A stretch of DNA of 64,000 bases from Puccinia triticina (GCF_026914185.1 NC_070570.1:558001-622000); one strand, 5' to 3'. Shown: positions 36,298-47,530, numbered from the stretch's first letter. Made by a program: numbers and translations. The notes: generated by a model from the letters alone, not told the origin.

Positions 36298-36763
36298 CCA
36301 TCAATTAAAGAGCTCTCCTTTGTTGATAATTATATAAGCAATCAAACGGGACCCGCCTCTGGAGACATGCCTGGAAAGAATAAGATTGTGATGACTGAAG
36401 TCTCCAATGGACTCGGCCGGGTCTAACACACCAGTGACCAAAGGCATTGATGCATCTGTTAGCTCGTCTGTATGCACATGCTGCTTAATTTCAAAATGGA
36501 AATTAAATATAAACAGTTTTGGTGTGCCGGAGAGGCTGGGTTGGTTTGCGGCCGGGTTTTAAACCACCTGTCCAAAAGGGTCCAGGGTGGCTGAAACGGA
36601 TTAAACGGTTTTTGCAGAGGATCAAAGCCACACCGAGCCCTCAGCAGTCAACTGCTCACTGCTAAACCTTAAGATATCGACAAGACTTTCCTCAAGAACG
36701 ACTAGGGGTACAACATATTTAAATAAATAGACCCGCACACAGACAGACTCGCAAGCAGAAACG

Positions 36764-38452
36764 ATGGCCTTCTTATTTAAATCGAAAACCAAATCACCTC
36801 AGGACCTCGTCAAGACAATCAAGGACTCTCTCAACAAACTCGAAAATAACCCATCAGTCGATCTAACTAAGAAAGTCAGTCCCTTTCTACCCACCCCAAC
36901 CGACCCTGAATGCAACCCAGGCTCGGTTCTACTTGATTTACCAGCTAACAAAATACCCTTACCTTGCTTCACAAACCATAATCTCAGATCAATGAAGATA
37001 TCACCAAGGCACTTCAACTGATGAAATCGATCCTGAGTGGCTCCTCACTACCAACTATACAAGACTCTTCAATACCAACAACGGGCTCGAATGGACCAGA
37101 AGATAGCCAGCCGATGTCCACCAACGGAGCCCTCGGCGCAATCAATAGTTCCTCCTCCTCCTCCGCCTCCAGCTCATCACCCGAGGTCGTCGCTCAACTT
37201 GCACAAGAGATTTACAACCAAGATCTACTGAAAATATTCCTCCTCCAAATGCGACGATTCGAATTCGAATCCAGGAAGGACGTCGTCAACATCTTCAATT
37301 TGATCCTCAGGAGACAGATTGGTACCCGCTGGCCAACGGTCGATTATTTGGCAAACCGAGAGGAAATCATTTGGATCGCTCTCAAAGGGTATGTACTTAA
37401 AATCCGTTTATGTTTCACTAGCTGATTGATCTATCCTGTTATCACACCCTCCTTTTTTCTAAGATATGAAAACTCAGATGTGGCACTAAATACGGGTATG
37501 ATTTTGAAAGAAATGTTGAGGCATGAAATCTTGGCTAAAACTTTACTATACTCGGATCGGTAAACTGATTTTTGACATCTATCTGTACAATCTAAAAACG
37601 AGGTTGAATGAAAAACTGTGAAAATCGTCAATTTAAATCTGACCCACAGTTTTTTTAATTTATACGTATTGATTAGGTTCTATGATTTCCCTCAGTACAT
37701 TGAGCAGACCACGTTTGGGATTGCCTGTGATGCAATGTCAAGCTTCAAAGAATGCTTAACACGGCACAAAAGTATGGTAGCTAGCTATTTAGAAGACAAC
37801 TACGAAAAGGTAAGCAAGACTTTTTTGAAAACTTCTGGCTGACGGTGTTCGGAGTGAGGAATCAAGCTGATTTCCATGTCCGCCTCCTTTTCGTTATCTC
37901 AATCTCAGTTTTTCACGATGTATACCAATCTGATCCAATCATCAAATTACGTGACCAAGAGACAGTCAATTAAATTATTGGGAGAAATCTTGTTGGACCG
38001 GTCGAATTACAATGTGATGAATCAATACATCTCCAATGAAGACAATCTCAAGATTATGATGAATCTATTGAAAGATAAATCCAAAAATATCCAATTCGAA
38101 GCCTTTCATGTTTTTAAAGTTGAGTATCACATTCCACACCTTGCTATCTCAACTTTCACAGTGTTTATTTGCTTATTCAATTTTCAATTTTATCCAGGTC
38201 TTTGTTGCTAATCCAAGAAAGCCTGCTCCAATCGAATCAATCCTCAAGCGAAATAAAGAGAAACTGATCGAGTTTTTGAGGAAGTTTCACAATGATAAGG
38301 ATGGTTCGTATATCCCTTGTCGTGATTCTTCGTATCCAGTTGCTATAAAATTTTATTCGCTAATTCATTATCTGTTCTTAACTTTTTTTACAGATGAGCA
38401 GTTTAACGATGAAAAGAGTTTCTTGATCCTTCAGATTGAGAACCTCAGATGA
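36764..38452 (+). CDS. HYM1: MO25 / Hym1 / CAB39 family scaffold protein
   Basis: Armadillo-like helical scaffold that activates germinal-centre STE20-type kinases (Nak1/Kic1, human LKB1-STRAD partners) in the RAM/MOR polarity network. Exons are 36764-36874, 36988-37388, 37464-37559, 37677-37809, 37909-38118, 38198-38303 and 38394-38452; total 1116 nt, 371 aa. Signature segments are [14 protein letters not shown] at the start, [85 protein letters not shown] and [10 protein letters not shown] at the end. Family length is about 340 aa; the extra residues are a Ser-rich loop (about 65-95) with a run of nine serines in the first third. All introns are GT-AG with exact frame. Flank: TTTAAATAAATAG 45 bp upstream of the ATG is a TATA-like candidate. 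Confidence 0.96.
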
Positions 38453-38733
38453 TTGATTCAGTTTTCCCTCCTAACAGTCCATGATAAAGTCGAACCCTCT
38501 TCACTTCTTTTGCCTCGCAAATTCAACTTTTTTGATGGCTCGTTCTAAGATGATGTTTTTTACCCTTTTATTTTCCATACGCCTCTTGAACTAAATAATG
38601 TCACTATTAGTATTTGTTATTTTACGTTTTGTACTCTAGTCTCTCTTTTCTACCTCTTCTCTCCAAACAGTGCACAATGTATGACTTGTTCCTTCTTTTC
38701 CCTCTTGTTCAGTTGGCGATCACATACATAAGT
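38453..38733. other. Convergent 3' flank between MO25 and RING genes
   Basis: About 280 bp of T-rich sequence shared as the 3' region of two convergent genes. No other feature is seen. Confidence 0.6.
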
Positions 38734-39341
38734 TCATAGGCTTCTGATCTTCAGGTTTTCTTTCACAGGTGGAGCTGGTGAAAATAGATTGCGCCACATT
38801 GATCGTTTTTCGTTCCCTGATAATCTCTTTGGCTCTCCTCCCTGATCATCATAGCCAGTGATTTTTACGGCCAATTTGCGAGTAACTTTCTTTCGACATA
38901 CCGGGCAGTTCCGCTTCATTGGTAACCACGGAGCAACACAATCAAGGTGGAAAGAGTGGTCACACTCGAGTGGAATCAAGTCATCCGCTCCGTCGCAGAA
39001 AGGTATTCCACATTTGTTTTCGTTGTTTTCATCAAGATAGCCATCTCCTTTGATCATGTCGGTATGAAGGTTGCTCTCCAGAGCATTGCCAGTGCTTGTA
39101 TCGAGATCGCAGTCATCTTTATCCTCATTGATTGTAATGATCGTCTCGGGCTTCTGAAGTTCTCACAATTATATAAGTCAGGCTAATCAAAATTTCAGCT
39201 CTTCGAGCTTGTCTTCGAGCTCCAAATGCCACAGGAAGAAACTTTCACCCACGCAGTGAGCTGGTCCGATAGTCAAATATTTCTCAATTTCATGTGAGGG
39301 ATTTTGAAAGCTTTTGGATTTACCGGCGGGCTGAGCGACAA
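38734..39341 (-). CDS. RING-H2 zinc-finger protein, likely E3 ubiquitin ligase (5' end incomplete)
   Basis: The last exon (39153-38734, 140 codons with stop) contains a RING-H2 domain: CGIPFCDGADDL, then ECDHSFHLDCVAPWL, then NCPVCRKK. The first cysteine pair is spaced C-x4-C instead of C-x2-C, which is unusual. RING-H2 domains usually bind E2 enzymes and direct ubiquitin transfer. An acidic segment (TINEDKDDCDLD) precedes it and a basic tail follows. An upstream exon (about 39341 to a GTGGGT donor near 39251, phase 0) reads SKSFQNPSHEIEKYL. Its acceptor is preceded by a good branch site (TACTGAT). I found no convincing first exon upstream. A Tc1/mariner-like element sits only about 150 bp further up and may have displaced the 5' end. 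Confidence 0.7.
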
Positions 39342-39678
39342 CTGGTGCTATTTATCAGTAAGCTGACTGTGTTCTATTGCGGCTTCGGCTTTTAGCTATG
39401 TCCAACGACCAGAAGACATAAAAGATCATATGGAGGTAAGCTTTGGGAATTAAGGGGTCGTGATGAAGCAAAAAGGACTTTACTAGCACCAGTACAGCTA
39501 GCCCAGAAGAGCTTGCGACTTTGACCGCGAGCTCCGCAAGTTTGTGCCGCAGCGGCGAAAGTTTTGCGCAGCTGCAGAGGCCCGTGCTCGGGGAATCCCC
39601 GGGGAGCCCGCAGGTACATAGCGCCACCGATCCCCTGCCACCCACCCCCATCACCGCCGTCGCATCCACCACCATCCA

Positions 39679-39838
39679 GCCACCACCGCCGTCGAATCCA
39701 CCACCGCCGTCGAATCCACCACCGCCGTCGAATCCACCACCGCCGTCGAATCCACCACCGCTGTCGAATCCACCTCAGCCATCGAATCCACCACAGCCGT
39801 CAAATCCACCACAGCCGTCGAATCCACCACAGCCGTGA
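39679..39838. repeat. 18-bp minisatellite (CCACCACCGCCGTCGAAT)
   Basis: About nine units run head to tail; one frame encodes PPPPSNP-type repeats. The first units are CCGCCG-type and later ones CAGCCG-type. It lies inside the mariner-like element. Confidence 0.9.
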
Positions 39839-39943
39839 ATCAAGGACGTTTGAAACTGTAAGTTCTTTCTCATATCATCCCATATCTCATCTTACCCTCA
39901 ATGAGCACTGCAATCTGAAAATATTTACCCCCCTTCAAGAACT

Positions 39944-40405
39944 ATGTATGTCAGGTATACTGCCGCATTCAAATACATCGTTGTTCGGGCGGCCCTTGAT
40001 GGACAACCCCTTGCCGATATCAATATGTCAAATGGATCCGAGGTCAGCTCCGATTCCCTCAGACGCTGGCGTAGTCTCTACGAAGCAACTCGCTCCGTTG
40101 TCAACAACCCGGAAACCTATCAAAGAAGAGGTCGACCGTTAGCCCTCAGCGAAGAAGAACGTGCATTCCTCTCGGAGTTGGTCACCGATGATCCGACCAT
40201 CTATCTTCAAGAGATCCAGCAGTCATTATTCGAACAATTTAACCTCCAAATCTCCCTACAAACTATATCAAACGAGCTTCACGGTCCCCGGGGATTCCCC
40301 GAGCACGGGCCGCGCGCACGGGCCTCTGCAGCTGCGCAAAACTTTCGCCGCTGCGGCACAAACTTGCGGAGCTCGCGGTCAAAGTCGCAAGCTCTTCTGG
40401 GCTAG
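39944..40405 (+). pseudogene. Truncated Tc1/mariner-type transposase (DNA-binding region only)
   Basis: The frame starts MYVRYTAAFKYIVVRAAL and includes DSLRRWRSLYEATRSV, RRGRPLALSEEERAFL and IYLQEIQQSLFEQF. This is the paired helix-turn-helix region seen at the N terminus of Tc1/mariner and IS630-type transposases. After about 115 codons the frame runs straight into the right TIR (GPRGFPEHG...), so the catalytic DDE/D domain is missing. It could at most encode a DNA-binding fragment. Confidence 0.8.
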
Positions 40406-40678
40406 CTGTAATAACCAGGCAACCATTGTGGAAATTTGGGACAAGAATATTCTACAAAGGGGATCGGTCAACTGGTCTGCGTAAGGAAATAGTCTTCAAT
40501 GGAGGATGAGATGTACATTGTTTCCCCATAGGCCAAACTTAACAGGCCAGAAGTTTCAACAAGGGCCTTTGTTGGGTGTGACTTGTAGGACATTTGGTAA
40601 GTTGGGTTGGATACCAAAATGTGAAAAATCAAAACTTTTTTCCCATAGATGTATGTAGATTTACTCATAGTAGGCCTC

Positions 40679-40880
40679 ATTGGAGGACTTCTGGTCAGCA
40701 TTTAGAGAGCTCTAGATGCCCCTCTAATTCCTAAATTAAGACACATACCAAAACTACAAACAACACATACGAGAGCAACAAACTAAGGCTTAGGAAAACA
40801 TTTTCCTTTATCCTGAAAATTAAGAGTTTGGTTATGTAAATTGAGATCTGGGAGGTTCCCAGAATCGACGGGAAGTCCTC
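40679..40880. mobile_element. MITE-like element, TIR TGGAGGACTTC family
   Basis: TTGGAGGACTTCTGG at the left is mirrored by GACGGGAAGTCCTCCA at the right. Same end family as 5239-5413. The interior is unrelated AT-rich sequence. Confidence 0.5.
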
Positions 40881-41904
40881 CATTATACAATCAATTGGAC
40901 ACCAGAGGTGGTGTCCTTTACATTCTTGCCTTCTGCCTCATTCCACTTTCCTACTCCCAGTTATCTCCTTGGTCTCTCTTTCACAACCTTATCACCAGGG
41001 CAGCTTTGGGGGCACTCCCCAGAGAGTGCCTCACCATGAATTATTTTCATCACTTGGCACAATATCTACTACAACATATGTATAATCAAACATGAAATGA
41101 TATGTAACTATACATAAAGTATCCAAAACTTGGCTGGAAGTCATCTGCAACTCCATTGGAAATAAACTGGAACAAAACAGTACAAAATCTCTGTAACCAC
41201 TTTATAACTCAAGTGGAACAATGCATCAATTAGGGTGGTGTAGCGCAGTTCCACTAAAAATCAGTGCAGTGTAGCAGAACTGATCTAATTTTGTGCTAAC
41301 CCTAGGCAGGCAGGCCACTAAAAAGTTCCCGCAATCATGCACTAAAGCACTTTTTAGAGTCATTTTGGCCTTTTTTGCCGCTAAAAGTGCTGTAGCAGAG
41401 CAGGGGTAGTGGCCGCTAACACTACAGAAAAAAAGGGCAACAGTTGGTGCAGGTCTGCCAACACTAAGTAGCGCTGTAGTGTAGTGTAGCTTAGAGAACA
41501 TTGTTGGTAAAGTTTAAGCAAGTTTCATTTTAATGGCAGACACTCATCACAATATCATATACAAGTCCAGTGTAATTCTGACTAAATTTTGATTTCCTGC
41601 TGCTACCCGGAGCACTAAAGAAGTGGTTCAAAGATTTTTTTCCTCCGGAGCTGCAGAGGAAAAATGGGTGATGACTTCTGGACATGGTGGGTAGGTACGG
41701 TACGGTTATTGGTATCATGCTAATATTGTAACATTTTTTTGTTTCTCAATTTTACCGTTAGCTGTAACAAAAGTGCATTAAAATATTGCAACTTGAAGAA
41801 AATTTCCATTACAATATCTGCCGGTAAAGAGGGGAAGATATTGTAAAGTTCCTTAGTAAGAGGTGGCAATTTGACCCTCTTTATCTTGTTATCCAGCGGT
41901 TAAT

Positions 41905-42055
41905 GTGTTACGTTACTAGCAATGCGAGTAACACATTAGATATTCTGGCCTGTTACAATACCGCCCCAGGATTTGAACCAGTTTTTACTGATACCAATAA
42001 CGCCTGAGCGTAGTAACGGCAAGTGTTACACCACGCGGATAACAGCGGCTATCAT
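41905..42055 (-). repeat. tRNA-derived SINE-like segment
   Basis: On the reverse strand, GCGTGGTGTAACACTTGCCG resembles an A-box region and ACTGGTTCAAATCCTGG contains a perfect B-box type GGTTCAAATCC. A diverged copy lies at about 43310-43460. No acceptor stem is seen, so it is not a functional tRNA. Confidence 0.5.
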
Positions 42056-42150
42056 AGTGTATTGTAACTTAAACTACCCATTTTTGCTGCTGGGTTTTGC
42101 TTTTCTTACCTCAATTAATCCTGGTGTGTTGCTGTGGTATCCTAGCCCTC

Positions 42151-42960
42151 CAGTTGTCACCCTATTGTATGCGCGAAAAATAGGGTGACATTGGCGAAAT
42201 GCAAAACAGATTCATATGCATATGCATCTGGAATTTTCAAAAACATAAACAACAACACAACTGAGTGGCTGATTTGTGTAACGCTGTTGGTTCCTCTATA
42301 CAAAATCTGGCAAATAAAAGCCAGTCTTGACTTCAATCAGTTTTCTGCCCCTTTTACATGATATTCTAGCCATTTTCTGAGGTAAATTCAAGGAAACTCC
42401 CATCACATCAAAGGAATAATTTCCTTTCAGTTGTCACCCCATTGTACGCGCGTACAATAGGGTGACATTGGCGAAATGTAAAACAGGTCCATGTGCATAT
42501 GCATGTGGACATTGCAAAAGCAAAATCTAAGAAGCTGATCTATGTGAAGCAGTTGTAAAATCTGGATGAAATCTGGCACAGGAAAGGCAATCTTGAATTC
42601 AACTAGTTTTCTGCCTCTTTTACATAATATTCTAGCCTTTTTTTGAATGGAATTCCAGGAAAATCCAATCAATCTGAGGAAACTATTGTACTCCAGTTGT
42701 CACCCCATTGGACGCGCGTACAATAGGGTGACATTGGCGAAATGTGAAACAGACCCATGTGCATATGCATCTGGAAATTGCAAAAACAAAAACAAAAACA
42801 CAACTGAGAGGCTGATCTACGTGAAGGGGTTGTGACCTAATGAACTGTGGAACAGCAAAGCCAGTCTTGAATTCAACCGTTCTTCCACCCCTTTTACATA
42901 CTATTCTAGCCTTTTTTTGGTGAATTTCTAGGAAAATCCTATCACTTTGAGGGAATCATT
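42151..42960. repeat. Three tandem units of about 270 bp, each headed by a hairpin
   Basis: Units start with CAGTTGTCACCC at 42151, 42428 and 42694. Each head is a palindrome; in the second unit GTCACCCCATTGTACGCG pairs with CGCGTACAATAGGGTGAC. The body carries CATATGCAT.TGGA and TTTTACAT..TATTCTAGCC. Confidence 0.85.
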
Positions 42961-44214
42961 TATATAAACTACTTTTGATAAAGTACATGAAGAATTCATT
43001 TCACCCACATGCTTTGGATTGATTTCACATCTCAAATTTCAAAATATAACAATGGGGCCAAAGAAGCTGTCATGTCACATGCAATGGCGGGTAGGTACAG
43101 TATGGATATCAGTAACATACCAATATTGTAACAATTTTTTGCTTTTTACCACTACCACTAACATAACAGAAGTGTGCTACAATATCACACCTCATGTAGC
43201 TTTATTTTTTGCATTATTTACAATATCTGGCGGCGCAGAGGGGCAGATATTGGAAAATTTATTGGAAAGAGGAGGCCATTTAACCCTCCGTATTGTGTTA
43301 CTCAGTGGTTAACATGTTGATAGTAAAGTCAGCCTGAAAAAATTTACCCTTTTAAAATACGGTCCCGGCCTTAAAAGTTGTTGTGACTAATACCAATACC
43401 ACCTGAGCATAGTAACAGCAAGTGTTACACTATACAGATAAAGGCAGCTGTTTTACTGTATTGAAACAACCAATTTTTGTCACATTCATGAGGCTAGCAG
43501 TTACTGCACCACTCTGTAGCTGTCTTGTAAAAATGGTGGGTAAATACAGGGTAATTTAGCATTAGGTTGGCAGTGCTAACCACAAACTTTCCTTTGCAGT
43601 GTTACCATTCTGCCACCCCTGCTAAGCTATTTTATGCTCTGAAACAGTCCTTGCAGCGGAAAAAAAGTCTAAAAATCTGCCAAATAGTGCTGTAGCGCAG
43701 CGTAAAAGGCGCTTGTTTGTGCCCTTTGCGCATAGCTGCAGCACAGAGATGGTTCAATTCTGCTACTTGACACCAATTTGTAGCGGAATTGGAATACTCT
43801 AAGGTGAAAATAGCTGGTACAGAATTGCTTTTAGCTGATAACAGAGAGGTTTTTAATTCACAGTTCCTTTGAAGATGTGATATCTATCTGCAAAGGGATT
43901 TCACACCACAGTAAAAAGAATTTGGGGATGCAAGAGTTGATTTGGAAATTTAAAACATGGGTTAGGATTGTAATGAACTTGACTTCAATATGAATTCAAT
44001 GTAGTGGAATGATAGTTCACATTGAATAGTTACATATCAATCCAAATTAGATTGGCCTATTGTTATTGCCAAGTAATGAAACAATTCAAACATCAGATAG
44101 TAAGGAATTCCGCCTCAGTTCAGACAACAACTAGCACCAAATTCAGCTGTGGCACTCCTTGGGGAGTGCCCCCAAAGCTTCCCTGGTGTATGCTCCAAAG
44201 TTTGACAGGAGCGT

Positions 44215-45000
44215 TGTGGTGATTTATATTCACAAGTGTCCTCTTGGCAATAGCGTGGGCAGGAATGCACAAGCAGCTGAGCTCAGAGTGCATTTGGTGA
44301 CATAAGCACGGAGGATTATTTCAGAAAAGCATAACAGGAAAAGTTCACAGAAAGCATGGATTGGACAATATGCGGATTGCGGACCACAGAGTATGGATTG
44401 GGCGGCTGACTGGAGTGGACGGTTAGAGCTGGACTACAGCGGACCAAAACACGGGGACTGATAGCAGTGGCGTGTCAGCTGAAGTGTGTTTCACCAGTGG
44501 GTGGAGCTGGGGCGGAGGCATTGGTGAGAGACTGACTGACAGGGGCTAGGCAGAGGACATGGGAGGTCAAGCATCAGAGAGGAGCAGAGACTGGGAAAGT
44601 GACATGTGGAAGTCAGGCAGAGATGAAAGAATAGTGCGGGATTGGGTGGGGACAGAGGGGTGTGCGTGGAGGGCTTACAGTTTCTCTTCTCTTTTCCTTT
44701 TCATCATCTTACTTATTGCTCATCATTGTACTTACACTTACCAGTACTAGAGTATTAGAAGAGTTTTACCTGACCCTTATTTTGCTTACTTGCTTCAATG
44801 CTACTGCCAAATTGTTCTTGTGGAGTGCAGAGTTTCATTACTTGCAGATTATTATGCTATAGATCTGGCTCATTGTGGAGTGCTGAAGGCTAGCAAAATG
44901 TAGAAGTGCGGAGCCAAGACATTGATAATCACTTGGATAAACATTCTTGAAGAAGGCAGAAGTGGTAATTTCTACACACTACCCAACCTTTGTTTCTACA
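44215..45000 (+). mobile_element. LTR, family L1, copy 2
   Basis: It runs from TGTGGTGATTTATATTC to TTTGTTTCTACA and shares block order with copies at 11122, 52015 and 56193. It abuts a gypsy pol relic directly, which is not the normal order for one element and implies deletion or nesting. Confidence 0.75.
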
Positions 45001-45027
45001 GTGTGAGAGACACCCCAGAATGCAACA

Positions 45028-45610
45028 GCAGGGACAAAATTTGGTTGGGCAGACGCAACATTTTAACCGCCCTCCCCAGACCCAAGCTAGAACACTGCTG
45101 GCTAGGACAATTCCCGATAGCTAGTAGAATTTCAAGTACACTTATAAACTGACCCTTCTGCTCTCTATGCAGGGAATCCACCCAGTTTTTCACATTTCAG
45201 TAATCTGCAGACAAAAACCCAACAAAGTGGCGGAGCAGCAGATGTGGCCCCCTGTACCAGTGACAGTGGATGGCGGAGATGAATGGGAATTGGCAGAGGT
45301 GCTTCACTGTCAGCGGAGAGGGTGGAAACTTCAATACCTAGTCAGTTGGAAGGGATTTGGACTGGAGGAGAACTTGTGGGAACTGGTGGCAAATCTGAAG
45401 AACTGCGGAGACCTATTGGTGGAATTCAACAACAAATTCCTGGAGACAGCAGACAAACACCAATGGATACGGAGAAGAAAGTGAGAGGGAAAACTTTTTC
45501 CCAATGGGTTTTTTAATGCTGCCCAGGGACAAGAGCCAAAAGAGGAGTATTTATTTATTTATTTTGCGGTCAAACTTTAAAAAGGGGAGGCTTGGGCATT
45601 GAAAGGGGGG
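45028..45610 (+). pseudogene. Ty3/gypsy chromovirus pol relic (integrase GPY/F end plus chromodomain)
   Basis: The first part reads GDKIWLGRRNILTALPRPK then WLGQFPIA, matching the GPY/F-type module at the integrase C terminus. After a frameshift near 45130-45165 the frame continues YKLTLLLSMQGIHPVFHIS, then a chromodomain: WELAEVLHCQRR, LQYLVSWKGFGLEENLWE, NLKNCGDLLVEF. The chromodomain aromatic residues are largely kept. Chromodomains on such integrases are thought to bias insertion toward marked chromatin. Only the last 180 or so codons remain, and the 3' end meets a purine-rich tract. Confidence 0.85.
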
Positions 45611-45612
45611 AT

Positions 45613-47326
45613 TAGGGAATGACATTTTGGAACCATTGCTAGGTACCCAGCACTGCCTGGCAGGTGCCAGCAGTACCTGCCAGGAAGTTCCAGGTGCCTG
45701 TTTTATGTGAAATGTGGACCCAAAGTGCCACCCCCCCCAGGTGGGCATGGGCTGGAGCCCGTGCCTAATACATTGCACCCGGCAAGCTGGACTTTGACCA
45801 TCTTGCCAAGAGAAATAAACACCTCTCGGAAAGATGGATTTGTACCAGCTCGCCGAGCAGAATACATCCCTCCCGGCGAGCTGGACTTTGACCAGATTTC
45901 CAAGAGAAATCCACACCTCTTGGCAAGAAATCCATCTTGCTGAGGGGTATGACTCTTGGCAAGCTGTTCAATGTCCAGCTTGCCAAGAGGAATACACACC
46001 TTGTCAGCCACAGAGTACATGTCACAGTAACTTACACGTACCAAGTACCTTCAATTGTTAATATTATACATAGTACATTCCTTTTACACCTTTATTACAT
46101 TTATACATCATTAAATACATGCTTCAAAATGTACTCTTGTTATACATTACATTTAACATTAGTTAAATATAATTACTCAATGTACTGTTGTTATAAGAGT
46201 TAAGTTATGTGCAACAGTAATACTACAATATAATTTAACATTACTGTACACATGAAATACAACAAAGCCAGGTATCACTCATTTATCCCCTGTTACGCAT
46301 CATTCCCTACATACATAAATTAATGATTATGATATAAACACATAAACAATATATCATGTAAACTAATTCAAAGAGCACTGAATGGAATCATTGATTCCAA
46401 TGATCAGCTAGTGTACACAGCTACTGATCTGTAGTCCTATGATCTGTACTGATCATTACACAGCCCTGATCATTTTCAATGTTGATCCTCTTGAGGATCC
46501 GCTTCCCTTGAGCGCTTACAGTTCCCCCCTGGTCCTGAAGCGCCTCCAAGCGCCTCAATTCCCCTCCTGCTCTCTTCCCTTCTATATAAACACGCCCCCC
46601 AGGACTTTTTATCCCTCAGAATATTATTACAGCAAAGTTTAACCCATACAATAGTTAAACAGTGCTTTAATTCTCAACCATCTTTCAATTCAGGAATAAC
46701 ATCAACTCATCAACCTTACCTTTTTGTAGGTAACAACAAAAACCCAAGTTGAGTTATTCCTTGGATGCCTATTAACACCTTGTGTTGATGTGGATGCGCC
46801 TTCATTGAACAAGCCTCTCAGTCAAGATTACTGATAGAGTGAAACCTTTTACAGGTCTTACCACAAACCCACTGGCCCATCCTTGGCACTTTACACCAGC
46901 ATCCTGCTAGTAACAACCCTCTCAGACGCAGTTAGTTACCTACAGGCTGACACACCCCCTGGCAAGCTGAATTTTTACACCAGCTTGCCAAGGGTGTTCT
47001 TCCCGGTTGAGCTGGTCACAGCCCAGTCCGCCGAGATGTGTATATTCATCTTGGCAAGCTGGACTTTGAACAGCTCGCCAAGAGACATAACTCTTGGCAA
47101 GCTGGACTTTGGGGCATTGTTGTCCCCAGTCCCATATGCCAAGTATGTGAGAAAAAGGCACAAAGTACCACCGGTACCCGCCATAAGTACTGCTGGTACC
47201 TGCCATAAGTACTGCTGGTACCTGGCATAAGTACCGCTGGTACCCACCAGGTAGTGCTGGGTGCAGTACTTGGTCCCTGCTTTGGGCAAAAAACAGACCC
47301 GGTACCCGCCAAATGGTTATTCTCTA
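45613..47326. mobile_element. Non-autonomous hAT-like element with nested repeat shells (shell element 3)
   Basis: An 8-bp TSD GGGGGGAT lies at 45605-45612 and 47327-47334. The ends are TAGGGAATGAC on the left and the complement of TAGAGAATAAC on the right. The outer shell is GGTACC / AGGTGCC-type motifs (45640-45740 and 47165-47310). The inner shell is repeated GGCAAGCTGGACTTTG...CTTGCCAAGAG units (45780-46005 and 46960-47110). The centre (46020-46940) is AT-rich and unrepeated, with a TATA-like run near 46583. It interrupts the junction between the gypsy pol relic and its LTR. Confidence 0.85.
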
Positions 47327-47332
47327 GGGGGG

Positions 47333-47530
47333 ATAATATTATGAGCCATGGTGCGGACTCCGCAGTGCAGGCTTCCATGTACATAGCTTGTGCGTACATG
47401 TCACAGAAAGCACTCTCAAGGTTTGAGAGCCTGGAGATCCCAGACTGCCTCCTCATCCTGCAATCCACCATACTAGGATCCTGAACCACTGAACCACAGA
47501 CTTCCTCTTTCTCTCCCAAGACAATCACAA
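47333..47530 (+). mobile_element. LTR start, family L2, truncated
   Basis: GATAATATTATGAGCC and the following 150 bp (ACATAGCT, GAGCCTGGAGATCC, CCTCATCCTGCAATC) match 32433-32600. It is the 3' LTR of the chromodomain relic, split from it by the hAT-like insertion. Confidence 0.7.

Larger units (their letters stand above)
39495..40408. mobile_element. Tc1/mariner-type deletion derivative with about 110-bp TIRs
   Basis: It is flanked by TA on both sides (39493-39494 and 40409-40410). The left TIR begins CAGCTAGCCCAGAAGAGC and its reverse complement ends the element. The TIRs are identical for about 95 bp, then differ by a short internal duplication, then match again through CTCGGGGAATCCCCGGGGA. 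Inside are an 18-bp proline-coding minisatellite and a truncated transposase frame. The DDE catalytic domain is absent, so the copy is non-autonomous. Confidence 0.9.
41230..43810. mobile_element. Composite repeat locus with 390-bp direct repeats around a tandem array
   Basis: Segments 41670-42080 and 43060-43470 are diverged direct repeats (GGTGGGTAGGTAC, CCAATATTGTAAC, AGGGG.AGATATTG, ACCAATAC.ACCTGAGC.TAGTAAC). Between them lie three tandem units of about 270 bp. The outer flanks (41230-41480 and 43490-43800) are GCTGTAGCG / TAGCGCAG-rich on both sides. No coding sequence is found. It may be a small LTR-like (TRIM) or SINE-pair composite. Confidence 0.6.
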
